Made by a program: the position numbers and the translations under genes. Below are positions 1 to 9,150 of a stretch of 64,000 nt of DNA, piece after piece. The stretch is from Methylococcaceae bacterium UBA975 (GTDB lineage: Bacteria; Pseudomonadota; Gammaproteobacteria; Methylococcales; Cycloclasticaceae). The stretch is from NCBI GenBank assembly GCA_002292375.1, contig DBBV01000008.1:1-64000 (forward strand). Reading direction: 5' to 3'. Every line of letters starts with the position of its first letter. Positions within the stretch are counted from its first letter, which is position 1. The notes under the pieces are model-generated. The model worked only from the letters and a program-made list of their open reading frames with translations. It searched no databases and had not been told where the DNA came from.

Positions 1-308
1 GAGACAGTTCGGTCCCTATCTGCTGTGGGCGTTTGGAGATTTGAGGGAAGCTGATCCTAGTACGAGAGGACCGGATTTGACGAACCTCTGGTGTTCCGGT
101 TGTCACGCCAGTGGCATTGCCGGGTAGCTATGTTCGGACGGGATAAGCGCTGAAAGCATCTAAGTGCGAAGCCTCTTCCAAGATTAATTCTCACTGATTC
201 TTTAAGAATCCTAAAGGGCCCTTGTAGACTACAAGGTTGATAGGCAAGGTGTGGAAGCGCAGTAATGTGTGAAGCTAACTTGTACTAATTGCCCGTGAGG
301 CTTGACCA
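1..308 (+). rRNA. rrl: 23S ribosomal RNA, 3' end (partial)
   Basis: This is the last roughly 308 bases of the 23S rRNA; the gene begins before the window. The sarcin-ricin loop is readable (AGTACGAGAGGACC, about 58-71). The 3' end was placed by the conserved GTGAGGCTTGACC stretch. It is followed by a 96-base spacer and the 5S gene in the usual bacterial 23S-5S order. The end is accurate to a few bases. Confidence 0.97.
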
Positions 309-404
309 TATAACACCCAAAAGGGTTGTTATAACGAATAACATTCATATGAATTCATGTACAACTTTCTAAATTATTGCAGAGATATTTCTCTGATGCC
401 GATT

Positions 405-521
405 TGCCTGGTGGCAATAGCGAGCGTGTACCACCCGATCCCATTCCGACCTCGGAAGTGAAACCGCTTAGCGCCGATGATAGTGTAGCAGTAGCTATGT
501 GAAAGTAGGGAACTGCCAGGC
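405..521 (+). rRNA. rrf: 5S ribosomal RNA
   Basis: About 117 bases with the universal 5S core (CCCGATCCCATTCCGACCTC, about 437-456). The termini TGCCTGGTGG and CTGCCAGG pair to form helix I, which sets both ends. It is the last gene of the rRNA operon and is followed directly by an intrinsic terminator. No tRNA is visible between 23S and 5S. Confidence 0.96.
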
Positions 522-530
522 TTTTACAAT

Positions 531-560
531 AAAAACCCGCCTTTTGGCGGGTTTTTTTTT
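531..560 (+). terminator. rRNA operon intrinsic terminator
   Basis: A perfect hairpin, ACCCGCC-TTTT-GGCGGGT, is followed by nine to ten T residues and lies about ten bases after the 5S gene. It is a textbook factor-independent terminator for the rRNA operon. Confidence 0.93.
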
Positions 561-600
561 GAGTTAGAATAATTACTTAATCAATCAGGTGTAATCTATT

Positions 601-1185
601 ATGAAACATATCAAATGGTTATTAAATGTATCAGTAATACTATTAATGACGTCGTCCTGTTATGTTGTCAGCGCTCATAATGTGCCTATTAATGAGGAAC
701 CGTATCGAGGTTTGCCGTACCTCGCCACTACAACTGAAGTCCCTCCAAAAAACGTTGATAGACTGCTTATTAATGAAGTTCAACAGCTTATTTCTGCTGA
801 TGATAAACCGGTGCTGATTGATGTATATGGGGCTATTTTTAGAGAAGAGGCCTTGGATTTTGATGGTGCTTGGCAAGTTACATTACCGCGGCAAAACATA
901 CCAAATAGTATTTGGTTGCCTAATGTAGGAAAAGAAACATTAATTCCTATCGTAGAAAAATATTACCGGCAGCAATTACTTCGTTTAACTCAGGCAGATA
1001 AGACTAAAACAATTATCATTTATTGTAATGTCGACTGTTGGATGGCTTGGAATGCAGCTAAACGAGCTAATGAATGGGGTTATACCAGCGTGAAGTGGTT
1101 TCGAGAAGGTGTCGATGCTTGGATAGAAAAAGGACTAAAGCTTCAAAGCGCCGAACCTATTAATTTGCCCGTAGATGAAGAGTAA
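601..1185 (+). CDS. exported CXXXCW-motif, rhodanese-like protein
   Basis: A 194-residue protein with an N-terminal signal peptide (hydrophobic core about 7-17, likely cleavage after VSA at residue 25), so it is probably periplasmic. The C-terminal half is rhodanese-like and carries C142-N-V-D-C146-W147. That CXXXCW pattern followed by WNAAKRA and a WFREGVDAW stretch matches the family named PQQ-dependent catabolism-associated CXXCW motif protein (TIGR03865-like). Members are known by genome context with PQQ-dependent alcohol oxidation, and the motif is thought to be redox active. No PQQ enzyme lies in this window, so the process it serves is unknown. It stands alone after the rRNA operon and converges on prpF. 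An AGGTG about ten bases upstream supports the start. Confidence 0.8.
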   Translation: MKHIKWLLNVSVILLMTSSCYVVSAHNVPINEEPYRGLPYLATTTEVPPKNVDRLLINEVQQLISADDKPVLIDVYGAIFREEALDFDGAWQVTLPRQNIPNSIWLPNVGKETLIPIVEKYYRQQLLRLTQADKTKTIIIYCNVDCWMAWNAAKRANEWGYTSVKWFREGVDAWIEKGLKLQSAEPINLPVDEE

Positions 1186-1216
1186 TAGCGTTTGTTAAGT
1201 CTATTAAATAGGTTGG

Positions 1217-1247
1217 TTAACATGTGGATTACGAGCCCACATGTTAA
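1217..1247. terminator. inverted repeat between convergent genes
   Basis: Two perfect 11-base arms, TTAACATGTGG (1217-1227) and CCACATGTTAA (1237-1247), flank a 9-base loop. They sit between the stops of the CXXXCW gene and prpF. The position suggests bidirectional transcription termination, but there is no clear T tract on either side, so a protein-binding palindrome is possible. Confidence 0.45.
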
Positions 1248-1260
1248 TCATTACTCCAGC

Positions 1261-2439
1261 TTAAAAAGAATCGCCTGGAATCCGTACCCAGCCTTCCATT
1301 AACACCCGAGCGCTTCGACTCATACTTGCTTTTGAAACCGCCCATATACCATCTGTTTGCTGAGCTTGCGCGCCTACACGTAAAGTGCCTGACGGGTGGC
1401 CAAAAATAACAGCATCACGTTCACCCCCACCAGCAGCAAGATTAACTAAAGTACCTGGAACGGCCGCAGCAGCAGCAATTGCAACAGCAGCCGTACCCAT
1501 CATTGCGTGGTGTAGCTTTCCCATCGATAAGGCGCGTACGTGCAAGTCAATCTCGTCTGCCAAGATCGTTTTGTTACTCGAGCTTATATAGGTTTTTGGT
1601 TGAGTTACAAAAGCGACTTTTGGTGTGTGTTGACGTGCAGCGGCTTCAGAAATATCATCAATTAAGCCCATTTTAACGGCGCCGTGCGCACGGATTGTTT
1701 CAAACATCGCCAAAGCTTTTTCATCACCGTTTATCGCATCTTGTAACTCTGTTCCGTTATAGCCAATATCTTCTGCATTAACAAAAATGGTTGGAATGCC
1801 AGCGCTGATCATAGTGGCTTTAAGTGTACCTACGGCCGGTAGGTGTAAGTCGTCGATCAAATTTCCAGTAGGAAACATCGATTCACCTTCAGCAGATGGG
1901 TCCATGAATTCGACAACGACTTCGGCGGCAGGAAATGTGACCCCATCTAATTCAAAATCACCGGTTTCTTGTACCAGACCGTTTGTAATTGGTACGTGTG
2001 CAATAATGGTTTTAGCAATATTTGCTTGCCAAATACGCACTGTCGCAAGACCGTTATCGGGTATACGCGACGGATCAACCAGGCCACTGCTGATTGCAAA
2101 AGAGCCGACTGCTGCAGACAGGTTGCCACAGTTGCCGCTCCAATCAACAAAGGCCTTATCAATCGCAACTTGACCGAATAGGTAATCAACGTCGTGATCG
2201 GATTTACTGCTTTTAGATAAGATAACCGCTTTACTGGTGCTAGAAGTAGCCCCGCCCATGCCGTCGGTTTGTTTTCCGTAAGGGTCAGGGCTGCCAATCA
2301 CGCGGAGTAATAAATTATCACGCGAAGCGCCGGGCACTTGTGCCGACTTGGGTAAGTCTTGTAGATTAAAGAAGACACCTTTGCTAGTGCCGCCACGCAT
2401 ATAGGTTGCGGGTATTTTAATTTGAGGTACGTGTGACAT
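1261..2439 (-). CDS. prpF: 2-methylaconitate cis-trans isomerase PrpF
   Basis: A 392-residue protein of the PrpF family (diaminopimelate-epimerase fold). It isomerises the 2-methylaconitate formed by AcnD so that it can be hydrated to 2-methylisocitrate. The N-terminal segment PATYMRGGTSKGVFF and the DWSGNCGNLSAAVG segment are characteristic, and the length is close to the family's usual 390-400. It is the last gene of the prpE-prpB-prpC-acnD-prpF operon and starts 14 bases after the acnD stop, so the two are surely co-transcribed. The acnD/prpF pair replaces prpD in this version of the methylcitrate cycle. Product assignment is firm. Confidence 0.95.
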   Translation of the reverse strand: MSHVPQIKIPATYMRGGTSKGVFFNLQDLPKSAQVPGASRDNLLLRVIGSPDPYGKQTDGMGGATSSTSKAVILSKSSKSDHDVDYLFGQVAIDKAFVDWSGNCGNLSAAVGSFAISSGLVDPSRIPDNGLATVRIWQANIAKTIIAHVPITNGLVQETGDFELDGVTFPAAEVVVEFMDPSAEGESMFPTGNLIDDLHLPAVGTLKATMISAGIPTIFVNAEDIGYNGTELQDAINGDEKALAMFETIRAHGAVKMGLIDDISEAAARQHTPKVAFVTQPKTYISSSNKTILADEIDLHVRALSMGKLHHAMMGTAAVAIAAAAAVPGTLVNLAAGGGERDAVIFGHPSGTLRVGAQAQQTDGIWAVSKASMSRSARVLMEGWVRIPGDSF

Positions 2440-2453
2440 AAGCGGTTATTCCT

Positions 2454-5048
2454 TTAAGCTGCAGAAGTTGACTGCAAAAAATCTTGCGCAAAGCGCTGTA
2501 AAACACCACCAGCGGTGTATACAGATACCTCATCTGCGGTATCTAAACGACAAGTGACCGGTACTTTAATAGTCTCCCCAGATTTTCGATGAATTATAAG
2601 TGTCAAGGTTGTACCTGGTGTGATGTCACCAATGACATCGAAGGTTTCAGTGCCGTCGATGGCGTACGTTTTTCGATTTTCACCGGCCTTGAATTCCAGT
2701 GGAAGTACACCCATACCAACCAAGTTAGTTCTGTGAATACGTTCAAAGCCCTCAGCAACGATGGCTTCAACCCCAGCTAAGCGTACACCTTTAGCAGCCC
2801 AATCGCGTGAAGATCCTTGGCCGTAATCTGCGCCAGCAACAATAATTAACGGCTGCTTACGCGCCATATAAGTTTCAATCGCTTCCCACATACGGGTGAC
2901 TTCACCTTCCGGCTCAATACGTGCTAATGAGCCTTGTTTGATGGCACCGTTTTCCTGTACCATTTCATTTAAAAGCTTAGGGTTAGCGAAGGTTGCGCGT
3001 TGAGCCGTCAAATGGTCACCTCGATGGGTTGCGTAGGAGTTGAAATCAACTTCTGGCAAGCCCATTTTAGCTAAATAAGCCCCCGCAGCACTGTCGAGCA
3101 TAATCGCGTTAGACGGGGATAGATGATCCGTCGTGATATTGTCGCCTAACACGGCAAGAGGGCGCATGCCTTTCATGGTGCGCTCACCCGCTAACGCGCC
3201 TTCCCAGTAAGGTGGGCGACGGATGTAGGTGGTTTGTGGCCGCCAATCGTAGAGCGGGCTAACGTGTTCTTGTTGGGCGCTCGCTTCTGGAAACATTGGG
3301 ATGTAAACCTGGCGGAACTGTTCAGGTTTGACGCTTTTCTTAACAATGGCATCAATTTCTTCATCGCTCGGCCAGATGTCTTTTAAGGTAACTGGATTAC
3401 CTTGCTGGTCATGTCCAAGTATACCCTTTTCAATGTCAAAACGAATCGTGCCGGCAATGGCATAAGCAACCACTAATGGCGGTGATGCGAGAAATGCTTG
3501 TTTAGCGTACGGGTGAATGCGACCGTCAAAGTTACGGTTGCCAGATAAAACGGCTGTTGCGTATAGGTCGCGGTCAATAATTTCTTGTTGAATAACCGGA
3601 TCTAATGCGCCACTCATACCGTTGCAGGTGGTGCACGCAAATCCGACGATGCCAAAGCCAAGCTGTTCTAGTTCGGATAATAAGTTGGCGTCTTCAAGGT
3701 ACAGTTTGACGGTTTTAGACCCCGGTGCTAAGGATGATTTTACCCAAGGTTTGCGGGTTAAACCGAGCGCATTAGCGTTACGTGCGATAAGTCCTGCGGC
3801 AATTACATTGCGCGGGTTGCTGGTGTTGGTGCAGCTTGTGATGGCAGCGATAATAACCGCGCCATCAGGCATCAGGCCTTCTTCATTTTCAACGATACCA
3901 GAGATCCCGCGTTCTGCCAGTTCGCTGGTTGGGACGCGACGATGAGGGTTGGATGGGCCGGCGATATTACGCCCAACAGATGATAAGTCAAACGTTAGCA
4001 CGCGTGGGTATTCAACATTTTTTAACGTATCTGCCCAAAGGCCCGCTTGTTTTGCATACGTTTCGACGAGCTTAACTTGGTCATCTTCGCGGCCTGTGAG
4101 TTTTAAGTAATCAATGGTCTTGTCATCGATATAAAACAGGGCGGCTGAGGCGCCAAATTCGGGCGTCATATTAGAAATAGTGGCGCGATCACCTAGGGTT
4201 AAAGCCGCAGCGCCTTCGCCGAAAAACTCAAGGTAGGATGACACCACTTTGGCGTTACGTAAAAACTCGGTTAGTGCCAGCACAATGTCGGTAGCTGTAA
4301 TGCCGGGTTGGCGTATGCCGGTTAACTCAACGCCAATGATATTTGGTAATCGCATATAAGATGGGCGACCGAGCATCACCGTTTCGGCTTCAAGGCCACC
4401 AACGCCAATGGCGATTACGCCTAATGCATCAACGTGTGGGGTATGACTGTCAGTACCTACTAAGGTGTCTGGAAAAGCCACACCATCGCGAGCATGAACT
4501 ACGGGCGACATTTTTTCTAGGTTGATTTGGTGCATGATGCCATTGCCGGGCTGAATGACATCGACGTTTTTGAAAGCTTTTTTTGTCCAGTTGATGAAAT
4601 GGAAACGGTCGTCATTGCGGCGGTCTTCTATGGCGCGATTCTTTTCAAAGGCGTCTTTTTCGAACCCTGCGTGCTCTACTGCGAGCGAGTGATCAACAAT
4701 TAATTGAGTAGGCACCACGGGGTTAACTTGAGAAGGGTCACCACCTTTTGCTGCGATAGCATCACGAAGGCCTGCTAGGTCAACCAAGGCGGTTTGGCCA
4801 AGAATGTCGTGGCAAACAACGCGAGCCGGGTACCAAGGAAAGTCTAAGTCTTGCTTACGTTCAATCAGTTGTTTAAGTGAGTCGGTTAGCAGGGCCGGGT
4901 CACAGCGACGCACTAAGTTTTCAGCGTGTACGCGTGAGGTGTACGGGAGTGTCTCGTAGGCACCGGGTTGAATTGCATCAACGGCAGCTTGTGCGTCGAA
5001 GTAGTCTAAATCAGTACCAGGAAGAGGTTTGCGGTTTTCAGTATTCAT
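2454..5048 (-). CDS. acnD: Fe/S-dependent 2-methylisocitrate dehydratase AcnD
   Basis: An aconitase-family enzyme of about 864 residues that dehydrates 2-methylcitrate in propionate oxidation. The [4Fe-4S] ligands are visible as SCTNTSNP (Cys near 406) and FACTTCNG (Cys near 472 and 475), counted from the chosen start. The C-terminal swivel domain carries GADYGQGSSRDWAAKG, the substrate-binding loop. I chose the ATG at 5048, with AAGTGAG spaced suitably upstream, over an in-frame GTG at 5060. Adjacency to prpF and prpC separates it from housekeeping aconitase AcnA. A hairpin terminator lies between prpC and this gene, so it may be expressed less than prpEBC. Confidence 0.95.
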   Translation of the reverse strand: MNTENRKPLPGTDLDYFDAQAAVDAIQPGAYETLPYTSRVHAENLVRRCDPALLTDSLKQLIERKQDLDFPWYPARVVCHDILGQTALVDLAGLRDAIAAKGGDPSQVNPVVPTQLIVDHSLAVEHAGFEKDAFEKNRAIEDRRNDDRFHFINWTKKAFKNVDVIQPGNGIMHQINLEKMSPVVHARDGVAFPDTLVGTDSHTPHVDALGVIAIGVGGLEAETVMLGRPSYMRLPNIIGVELTGIRQPGITATDIVLALTEFLRNAKVVSSYLEFFGEGAAALTLGDRATISNMTPEFGASAALFYIDDKTIDYLKLTGREDDQVKLVETYAKQAGLWADTLKNVEYPRVLTFDLSSVGRNIAGPSNPHRRVPTSELAERGISGIVENEEGLMPDGAVIIAAITSCTNTSNPRNVIAAGLIARNANALGLTRKPWVKSSLAPGSKTVKLYLEDANLLSELEQLGFGIVGFACTTCNGMSGALDPVIQQEIIDRDLYATAVLSGNRNFDGRIHPYAKQAFLASPPLVVAYAIAGTIRFDIEKGILGHDQQGNPVTLKDIWPSDEEIDAIVKKSVKPEQFRQVYIPMFPEASAQQEHVSPLYDWRPQTTYIRRPPYWEGALAGERTMKGMRPLAVLGDNITTDHLSPSNAIMLDSAAGAYLAKMGLPEVDFNSYATHRGDHLTAQRATFANPKLLNEMVQENGAIKQGSLARIEPEGEVTRMWEAIETYMARKQPLIIVAGADYGQGSSRDWAAKGVRLAGVEAIVAEGFERIHRTNLVGMGVLPLEFKAGENRKTYAIDGTETFDVIGDITPGTTLTLIIHRKSGETIKVPVTCRLDTADEVSVYTAGGVLQRFAQDFLQSTSAA

Positions 5049-5072
5049 AAGATGACTCACTTAGTCTTAGTT

Positions 5073-5105
5073 AAAAAAGCCAGTCTTAGAAGTTTAAGAC
5101 TGGCT
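5073..5105 (-). terminator. internal hairpin terminator between prpC and acnD
   Basis: Perfect 11-base arms (AGCCAGTCTTA at 5078-5088 and its complement at 5095-5105) enclose a 6-base loop. Read on the minus strand, the direction of transcription, the stem is followed by TTTTTT. This is a full intrinsic terminator inside the prp operon. It probably attenuates acnD-prpF relative to prpEBC or marks a processing site. Confidence 0.8.
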
Positions 5106-5129
5106 GTGCTGGCTGATAGTACGTTGCGA

Positions 5130-6257
5130 TCAATCTCTATCGGCAATGTTGCTCACGGGCCGGTAATCTGGGCCGATGTAATCTGCACTGGGTCGAATGA
5201 TTCGGTTGTTGGCACGCTGTTCCATGATGTGCGCGGTCCAGCCAGTGACTCGGGACATAACGAATATGGGAGTAAACAATTTGGTTGGAATGCCCATAAA
5301 GTGATAAGCCGACGCGTGGAAGAAGTCAGCATTACAGAATAATTTCTTTTCACGCCACATGACTTCTTCACAACGAACTGAAACAGGGTAAAGGGTTGTG
5401 TCGCCGACATCGGCCGCTAATTTTTCAGACCACTTTTTGATGATCGCATTACGTGGATCAGAGGTGGTATAAACCGCGTGACCAAAGCCCATGATCTTTT
5501 CTTTACGGCTTAGCATAGCCATCATTTCAGCTTCGGCTTGTTCTGCTGAGCTCCAGTTTTCAATCATTGCCATGGCTGCTTCATTCGCGCCGCCGTGTAA
5601 TGGCCCACGTAAGGTGCCGATAGCAGCGGTAACGCAGGAGTGAATATCAGACAAGGTCGACGCGCAAACACGGCCAGCAAAAGTAGATGCGTTAAACTCG
5701 TGTTCTGCATACAGAATAAGCGATACATTCATCACTTGCTCGTGTAACTGGTTAGGCTTTTCACCGCGCAACATGTGTAAAAAATGCGCGCCGACTGAGT
5801 TATCGTCAGTCTCGGTATCAATGCGCACACCATCGTGTGAGAAGCGATACCAGTAGCAAATAATTGACGGGAAGACGGCGATCATACGATCGATTTTGTC
5901 TAGTTGCTCTGAAAAATCTTTCTCTTCTTCTAGGTTCCCTAGCATCGAACAGCCTGTGCGGATGACATCCATAGGGTGAGCATCGGCAGGAATATTTTCA
6001 AGCACAGTCTTTAACGCAGCAGGTAAGCCGCGCAAGGTTTTTAATTTAGCGACATAACTGTCTAATTCGGATTGATTGGGTAATTTGCCATAGGCGAGGA
6101 GGAAGGCGACCTCTTCAAACGTCGCGTTATCGGCTAGATCTGACATATCATAGCCACGGTAGGTTAAGCCAGTGCCAGATTTACCGACGGTACATAAAGC
6201 GGTCTCACCTGCAGACTGCCCTCTAAGGCCTGCGCCGCCAACTTTCTTTTCAGCCAT
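5130..6257 (-). CDS. prpC: 2-methylcitrate synthase
   Basis: A 375-residue citrate-synthase-family protein that condenses propionyl-CoA with oxaloacetate to 2-methylcitrate. Family segments include GLTYRGYDMSDLA near the N terminus, LRGPLHGGANEAAM with an active-site histidine, and MGFGHAVYTTSDPRN with the second catalytic histidine. The length of 375 is typical of the short 2-methylcitrate/citrate synthase type. Its start codon overlaps the stop of prpB by one base and has a strong AAGGAG site, indicating coupled translation. Context rather than residues excludes a TCA-cycle GltA. Confidence 0.95.
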   Translation of the reverse strand: MAEKKVGGAGLRGQSAGETALCTVGKSGTGLTYRGYDMSDLADNATFEEVAFLLAYGKLPNQSELDSYVAKLKTLRGLPAALKTVLENIPADAHPMDVIRTGCSMLGNLEEEKDFSEQLDKIDRMIAVFPSIICYWYRFSHDGVRIDTETDDNSVGAHFLHMLRGEKPNQLHEQVMNVSLILYAEHEFNASTFAGRVCASTLSDIHSCVTAAIGTLRGPLHGGANEAAMAMIENWSSAEQAEAEMMAMLSRKEKIMGFGHAVYTTSDPRNAIIKKWSEKLAADVGDTTLYPVSVRCEEVMWREKKLFCNADFFHASAYHFMGIPTKLFTPIFVMSRVTGWTAHIMEQRANNRIIRPSADYIGPDYRPVSNIADRD

Positions 6258-7144
6258 TACGATTTCTCCTTGGAAAATAATGCGTCTAGTTTTTGCTCGT
6301 ATTCGTGGTAACCCAATACATCATACAACTCCATACGTGTTTGCATGGTGTCTACGACGTTAACTTGGGTGCCTTCTTTTCGAATGGTTTCGTATACGTG
6401 TAAAGCCGCTTTGCTCATCGCGCGGAACGCAGATAACGGATACAAGACCATGCTCGCGCCAGCCTCACCAAGTTCTGTGGTCGTGAAGTAAGGTGTTTGG
6501 CCAAATTCTGTAATATTGGCTAGAACAGGTACGTTCACCGCAGCGGTAAAGGCACGATAGTCGTCTAATTCGTACACTGCTTCGGCAAAAATCATATCGG
6601 CGCCGGCTTCAACGTAGGCGCAGGCCCTGTCGATAGCCGCTTGTTGGCCTTCGCTATTATACGCATCGGTACGCGCCATCAATACAAAGTCAGAATCTGT
6701 TTTAGCGTCGGCCGCAGCTTTTACGCGATCGCACATTTCTTCTTTGCTAACGAGTTCTTTATTAGGACGGTGACCACAACGTTTGGCAGCAACTTGGTCT
6801 TCGATATGAACCGCGGCAACACCAGCACGCTCAAACTCTTTGATTGTGCGCGCGATACTAAAGGCACTGCCCCAGCCGGTATCAATATCGACCAGCAAAG
6901 GAACGTCGGTTGCAGCCGTAATACGGCTGGCGTCTGTTAGCACGTCATTCAGCGTGGTGACACCTAGGTCGGGTAAGCCAAAAGAGGTGTTTGCAACGCC
7001 ACCACCAGAAAGGTAGATGGCTCTGTAGCCGGTTTTTTCTGCCAATAAGGCGCTGTAGGCATTAATGGTGCCCATAATTTGTAACGGTTTTTCTTCTGCC
7101 ATTGCTTCGCGAAAGCGTAAGCCAGCTGATTTTTGCTTATTCAT
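6257..7144 (-). CDS. prpB: 2-methylisocitrate lyase
   Basis: A 295-residue member of the isocitrate lyase/PEP mutase TIM-barrel superfamily. It cleaves 2-methylisocitrate to pyruvate and succinate, the last step of the methylcitrate cycle. The active-site loop KRCGHRPNKELVS is present, as is the metal-binding DIDTGWG. The length matches E. coli PrpB (about 296). It lies between prpE and prpC and overlaps prpC by one base. The succinate it makes feeds the TCA cycle; sucCD is at 43112-45157 but not in this operon. Confidence 0.96.
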   Translation of the reverse strand: MNKQKSAGLRFREAMAEEKPLQIMGTINAYSALLAEKTGYRAIYLSGGGVANTSFGLPDLGVTTLNDVLTDASRITAATDVPLLVDIDTGWGSAFSIARTIKEFERAGVAAVHIEDQVAAKRCGHRPNKELVSKEEMCDRVKAAADAKTDSDFVLMARTDAYNSEGQQAAIDRACAYVEAGADMIFAEAVYELDDYRAFTAAVNVPVLANITEFGQTPYFTTTELGEAGASMVLYPLSAFRAMSKAALHVYETIRKEGTQVNVVDTMQTRMELYDVLGYHEYEQKLDALFSKEKS

Positions 7145-7175
7145 TTAGGGTAAAGCTCCTCAATAAATTGTCGTT

Positions 7176-9074
7176 TTAAGCGCTTTTTGGGTAACCAAGT
7201 GCTTTAAGGTTTTCGGTAATTTCATCTAAGGTGCTCATGTCATCAATGGTCGCGGGTACTTTATATGCAACGCCATCGGCGATACTGCGCATAGTGGCGC
7301 GAAGAATTTTACCTGAGCGCGTTTTTGGTAAACGCTTAACAATGGTCGCGAGCTTAAATGCTGCAACGGGGCCAATCTTTTCACGCATTAAGGCAATCAA
7401 TTCTTTAACGACGTCATCGGCATCGCGGTTGGCGCCCGATTGAAGTACGGCAAAGCCCATGGGCGCTTGGCCTTTTAGTTTGTCGGCAACACCAATAACG
7501 GCGCATTCGGCAACATCTGGGTGGGCTGCAATGACTTCTTCCATTGCACCGGTCGATAAGCGATGCCCCGCTACATTGATGACATCATCGGTACGGCCCA
7601 TAATGTAGACGTAGCCGTCTTCGTCTACATAGCCGGCATCACCGGTTTCATAATAACCCGGGAACGTCTCTAAGTAAGAACTAAAAAAGCGCTCGTCATT
7701 TTGCCAAAGTGTGGGGAATGTGCCGGGGGGTAAGGGTAGCTTGATCGCAATAGCGCCCATTTGACCCGCTGCGACGGGTTGTCCGCTATCGTCTAAAAAC
7801 TGTACATCGTATCCTGGTACGGGTTTGGTCGGTGAGCCGGGTTTAACGGGAAACACTTCAAGGCCCAAGCAATTTGCCGCTATTGACCAGCCTGTTTCGG
7901 TTTGCCACCAGTGATCCACGACGGGAACCTGCAACTTATCTTGCGCCCAATATAAGGTGTCTGGGTCGCAGCGCTCGCCTGCTAAGAACAACGCGCGCAT
8001 GTTTGACATGTCATATTTTTTTATATGATCGCAATCAGGGTCTTCTTTTCTGATTGCTCTAAGGGCTGTTGGTGCAGTAAATAGCGAGACAACCTTATGC
8101 TCTGATATCACGCGCCAAAAAGCGCCGGGGTCGGGCGTGCCGACGGGCTTGCCCTCATAAATGAGTGTGGTGGAGCCGTTCAGTAAGGGGCCATAGCAGA
8201 TATACGAATGACCAACTACCCAGCCAATATCAGAGGCTGCCCAGAATACTTCGCCGGGTTGGATATTGTAGAGATACTTCATGGTCCACATCATGGCCAC
8301 AGCATGGCCACCGTTGTCGCGTACGACACCCTTGGGTTGACCTGTGGTGCCTGAGGTATAAAGAATGTAGAGCGGGTCGGTCGCTGCCACGGAAACGCAG
8401 TCCACCGCGTTCGCGCTCGCAACTGCAGTTGCCCAGTCGATATCACGACCCTCTTGCATGGTGGCCGTTGCTTGAGGACGTTGTAACACTATAGTGTTGC
8501 TTGGCTTATGATCAGACAGATCAATTGCCTCGTCGACTAGGGGCTTGTATTCAATAATGCGACTGGCTTCTAGGCCACAGGAAGCGGCCAATATGACCTT
8601 GGGTTTGGCGTCATCTATACGGGTCGATAGTTCGTTAGCGGCAAAGCCGCCAAAAACAACGGAATGAACGGCGCCAATTCTTGCGCAAGCTAACATCGCG
8701 ATGACGCCTTCGGGAATCATCGGCATATAAATAAGCACGCGATCACCTTTGACTACGTCAAGATTAGACAGCACCCCCGCTAGGCGAGCAACTTCGTCAA
8801 GTAGTTGTTGGTAGCTATAGGTTATTTGTGTTTGGCTAACAGGGCTGTCGTAAATTAATGCGGCTTGCTCTGCGCGGCCTTCGTTAACGTGCCGATCGAC
8901 GGCGTTGTAGCAAGTGTTAAGCTGGGCGCCAGAAAACCAACGATAATAAGGCGCTTTTGTGCTATCTAATACACAGTCCCAAGGTTTGTCCCAAACAATG
9001 CTTGAAGCGGCATCAGCCCAGAAGTCTTCTGGAGAGACCAAGGATTGTTTGTAGTTGTTTGAGTATAGGCCCAT
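7176..9074 (-). CDS. prpE: propionyl-CoA synthetase
   Basis: A 632-residue AMP-forming acyl-CoA synthetase that activates propionate with ATP and CoA. It has the AMP-binding P-loop YTSGTTGQPKGV, the hinge region YETGDAGYVDEDGYVYIMGR, and the C-terminal catalytic-lysine motif LPKTRSGKILR. The N-terminal region resembles the acetyl/propionyl-CoA synthetase subgroup, and operon position points to propionate. It is the first gene of the minus-strand prp operon, so the operon promoter should lie in 9075-9150 or upstream of the MBL gene. No PrpR-type regulator is encoded in the window. Confidence 0.94.
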   Translation of the reverse strand: MGLYSNNYKQSLVSPEDFWADAASSIVWDKPWDCVLDSTKAPYYRWFSGAQLNTCYNAVDRHVNEGRAEQAALIYDSPVSQTQITYSYQQLLDEVARLAGVLSNLDVVKGDRVLIYMPMIPEGVIAMLACARIGAVHSVVFGGFAANELSTRIDDAKPKVILAASCGLEASRIIEYKPLVDEAIDLSDHKPSNTIVLQRPQATATMQEGRDIDWATAVASANAVDCVSVAATDPLYILYTSGTTGQPKGVVRDNGGHAVAMMWTMKYLYNIQPGEVFWAASDIGWVVGHSYICYGPLLNGSTTLIYEGKPVGTPDPGAFWRVISEHKVVSLFTAPTALRAIRKEDPDCDHIKKYDMSNMRALFLAGERCDPDTLYWAQDKLQVPVVDHWWQTETGWSIAANCLGLEVFPVKPGSPTKPVPGYDVQFLDDSGQPVAAGQMGAIAIKLPLPPGTFPTLWQNDERFFSSYLETFPGYYETGDAGYVDEDGYVYIMGRTDDVINVAGHRLSTGAMEEVIAAHPDVAECAVIGVADKLKGQAPMGFAVLQSGANRDADDVVKELIALMREKIGPVAAFKLATIVKRLPKTRSGKILRATMRSIADGVAYKVPATIDDMSTLDEITENLKALGYPKSA

Positions 9075-9150
9075 GTTCGTTTTTTTGACTGAATCTTAAT
9101 CTAGATTCTCGCGTGACTCACACCGTAAGAAGCCGACCAATTTATCATTT

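Noticed and set aside
309..404. tRNA gene in the 23S-5S spacer
   Set aside because: No cloverleaf or TTCGA-type T-loop could be read in the 96 bases.
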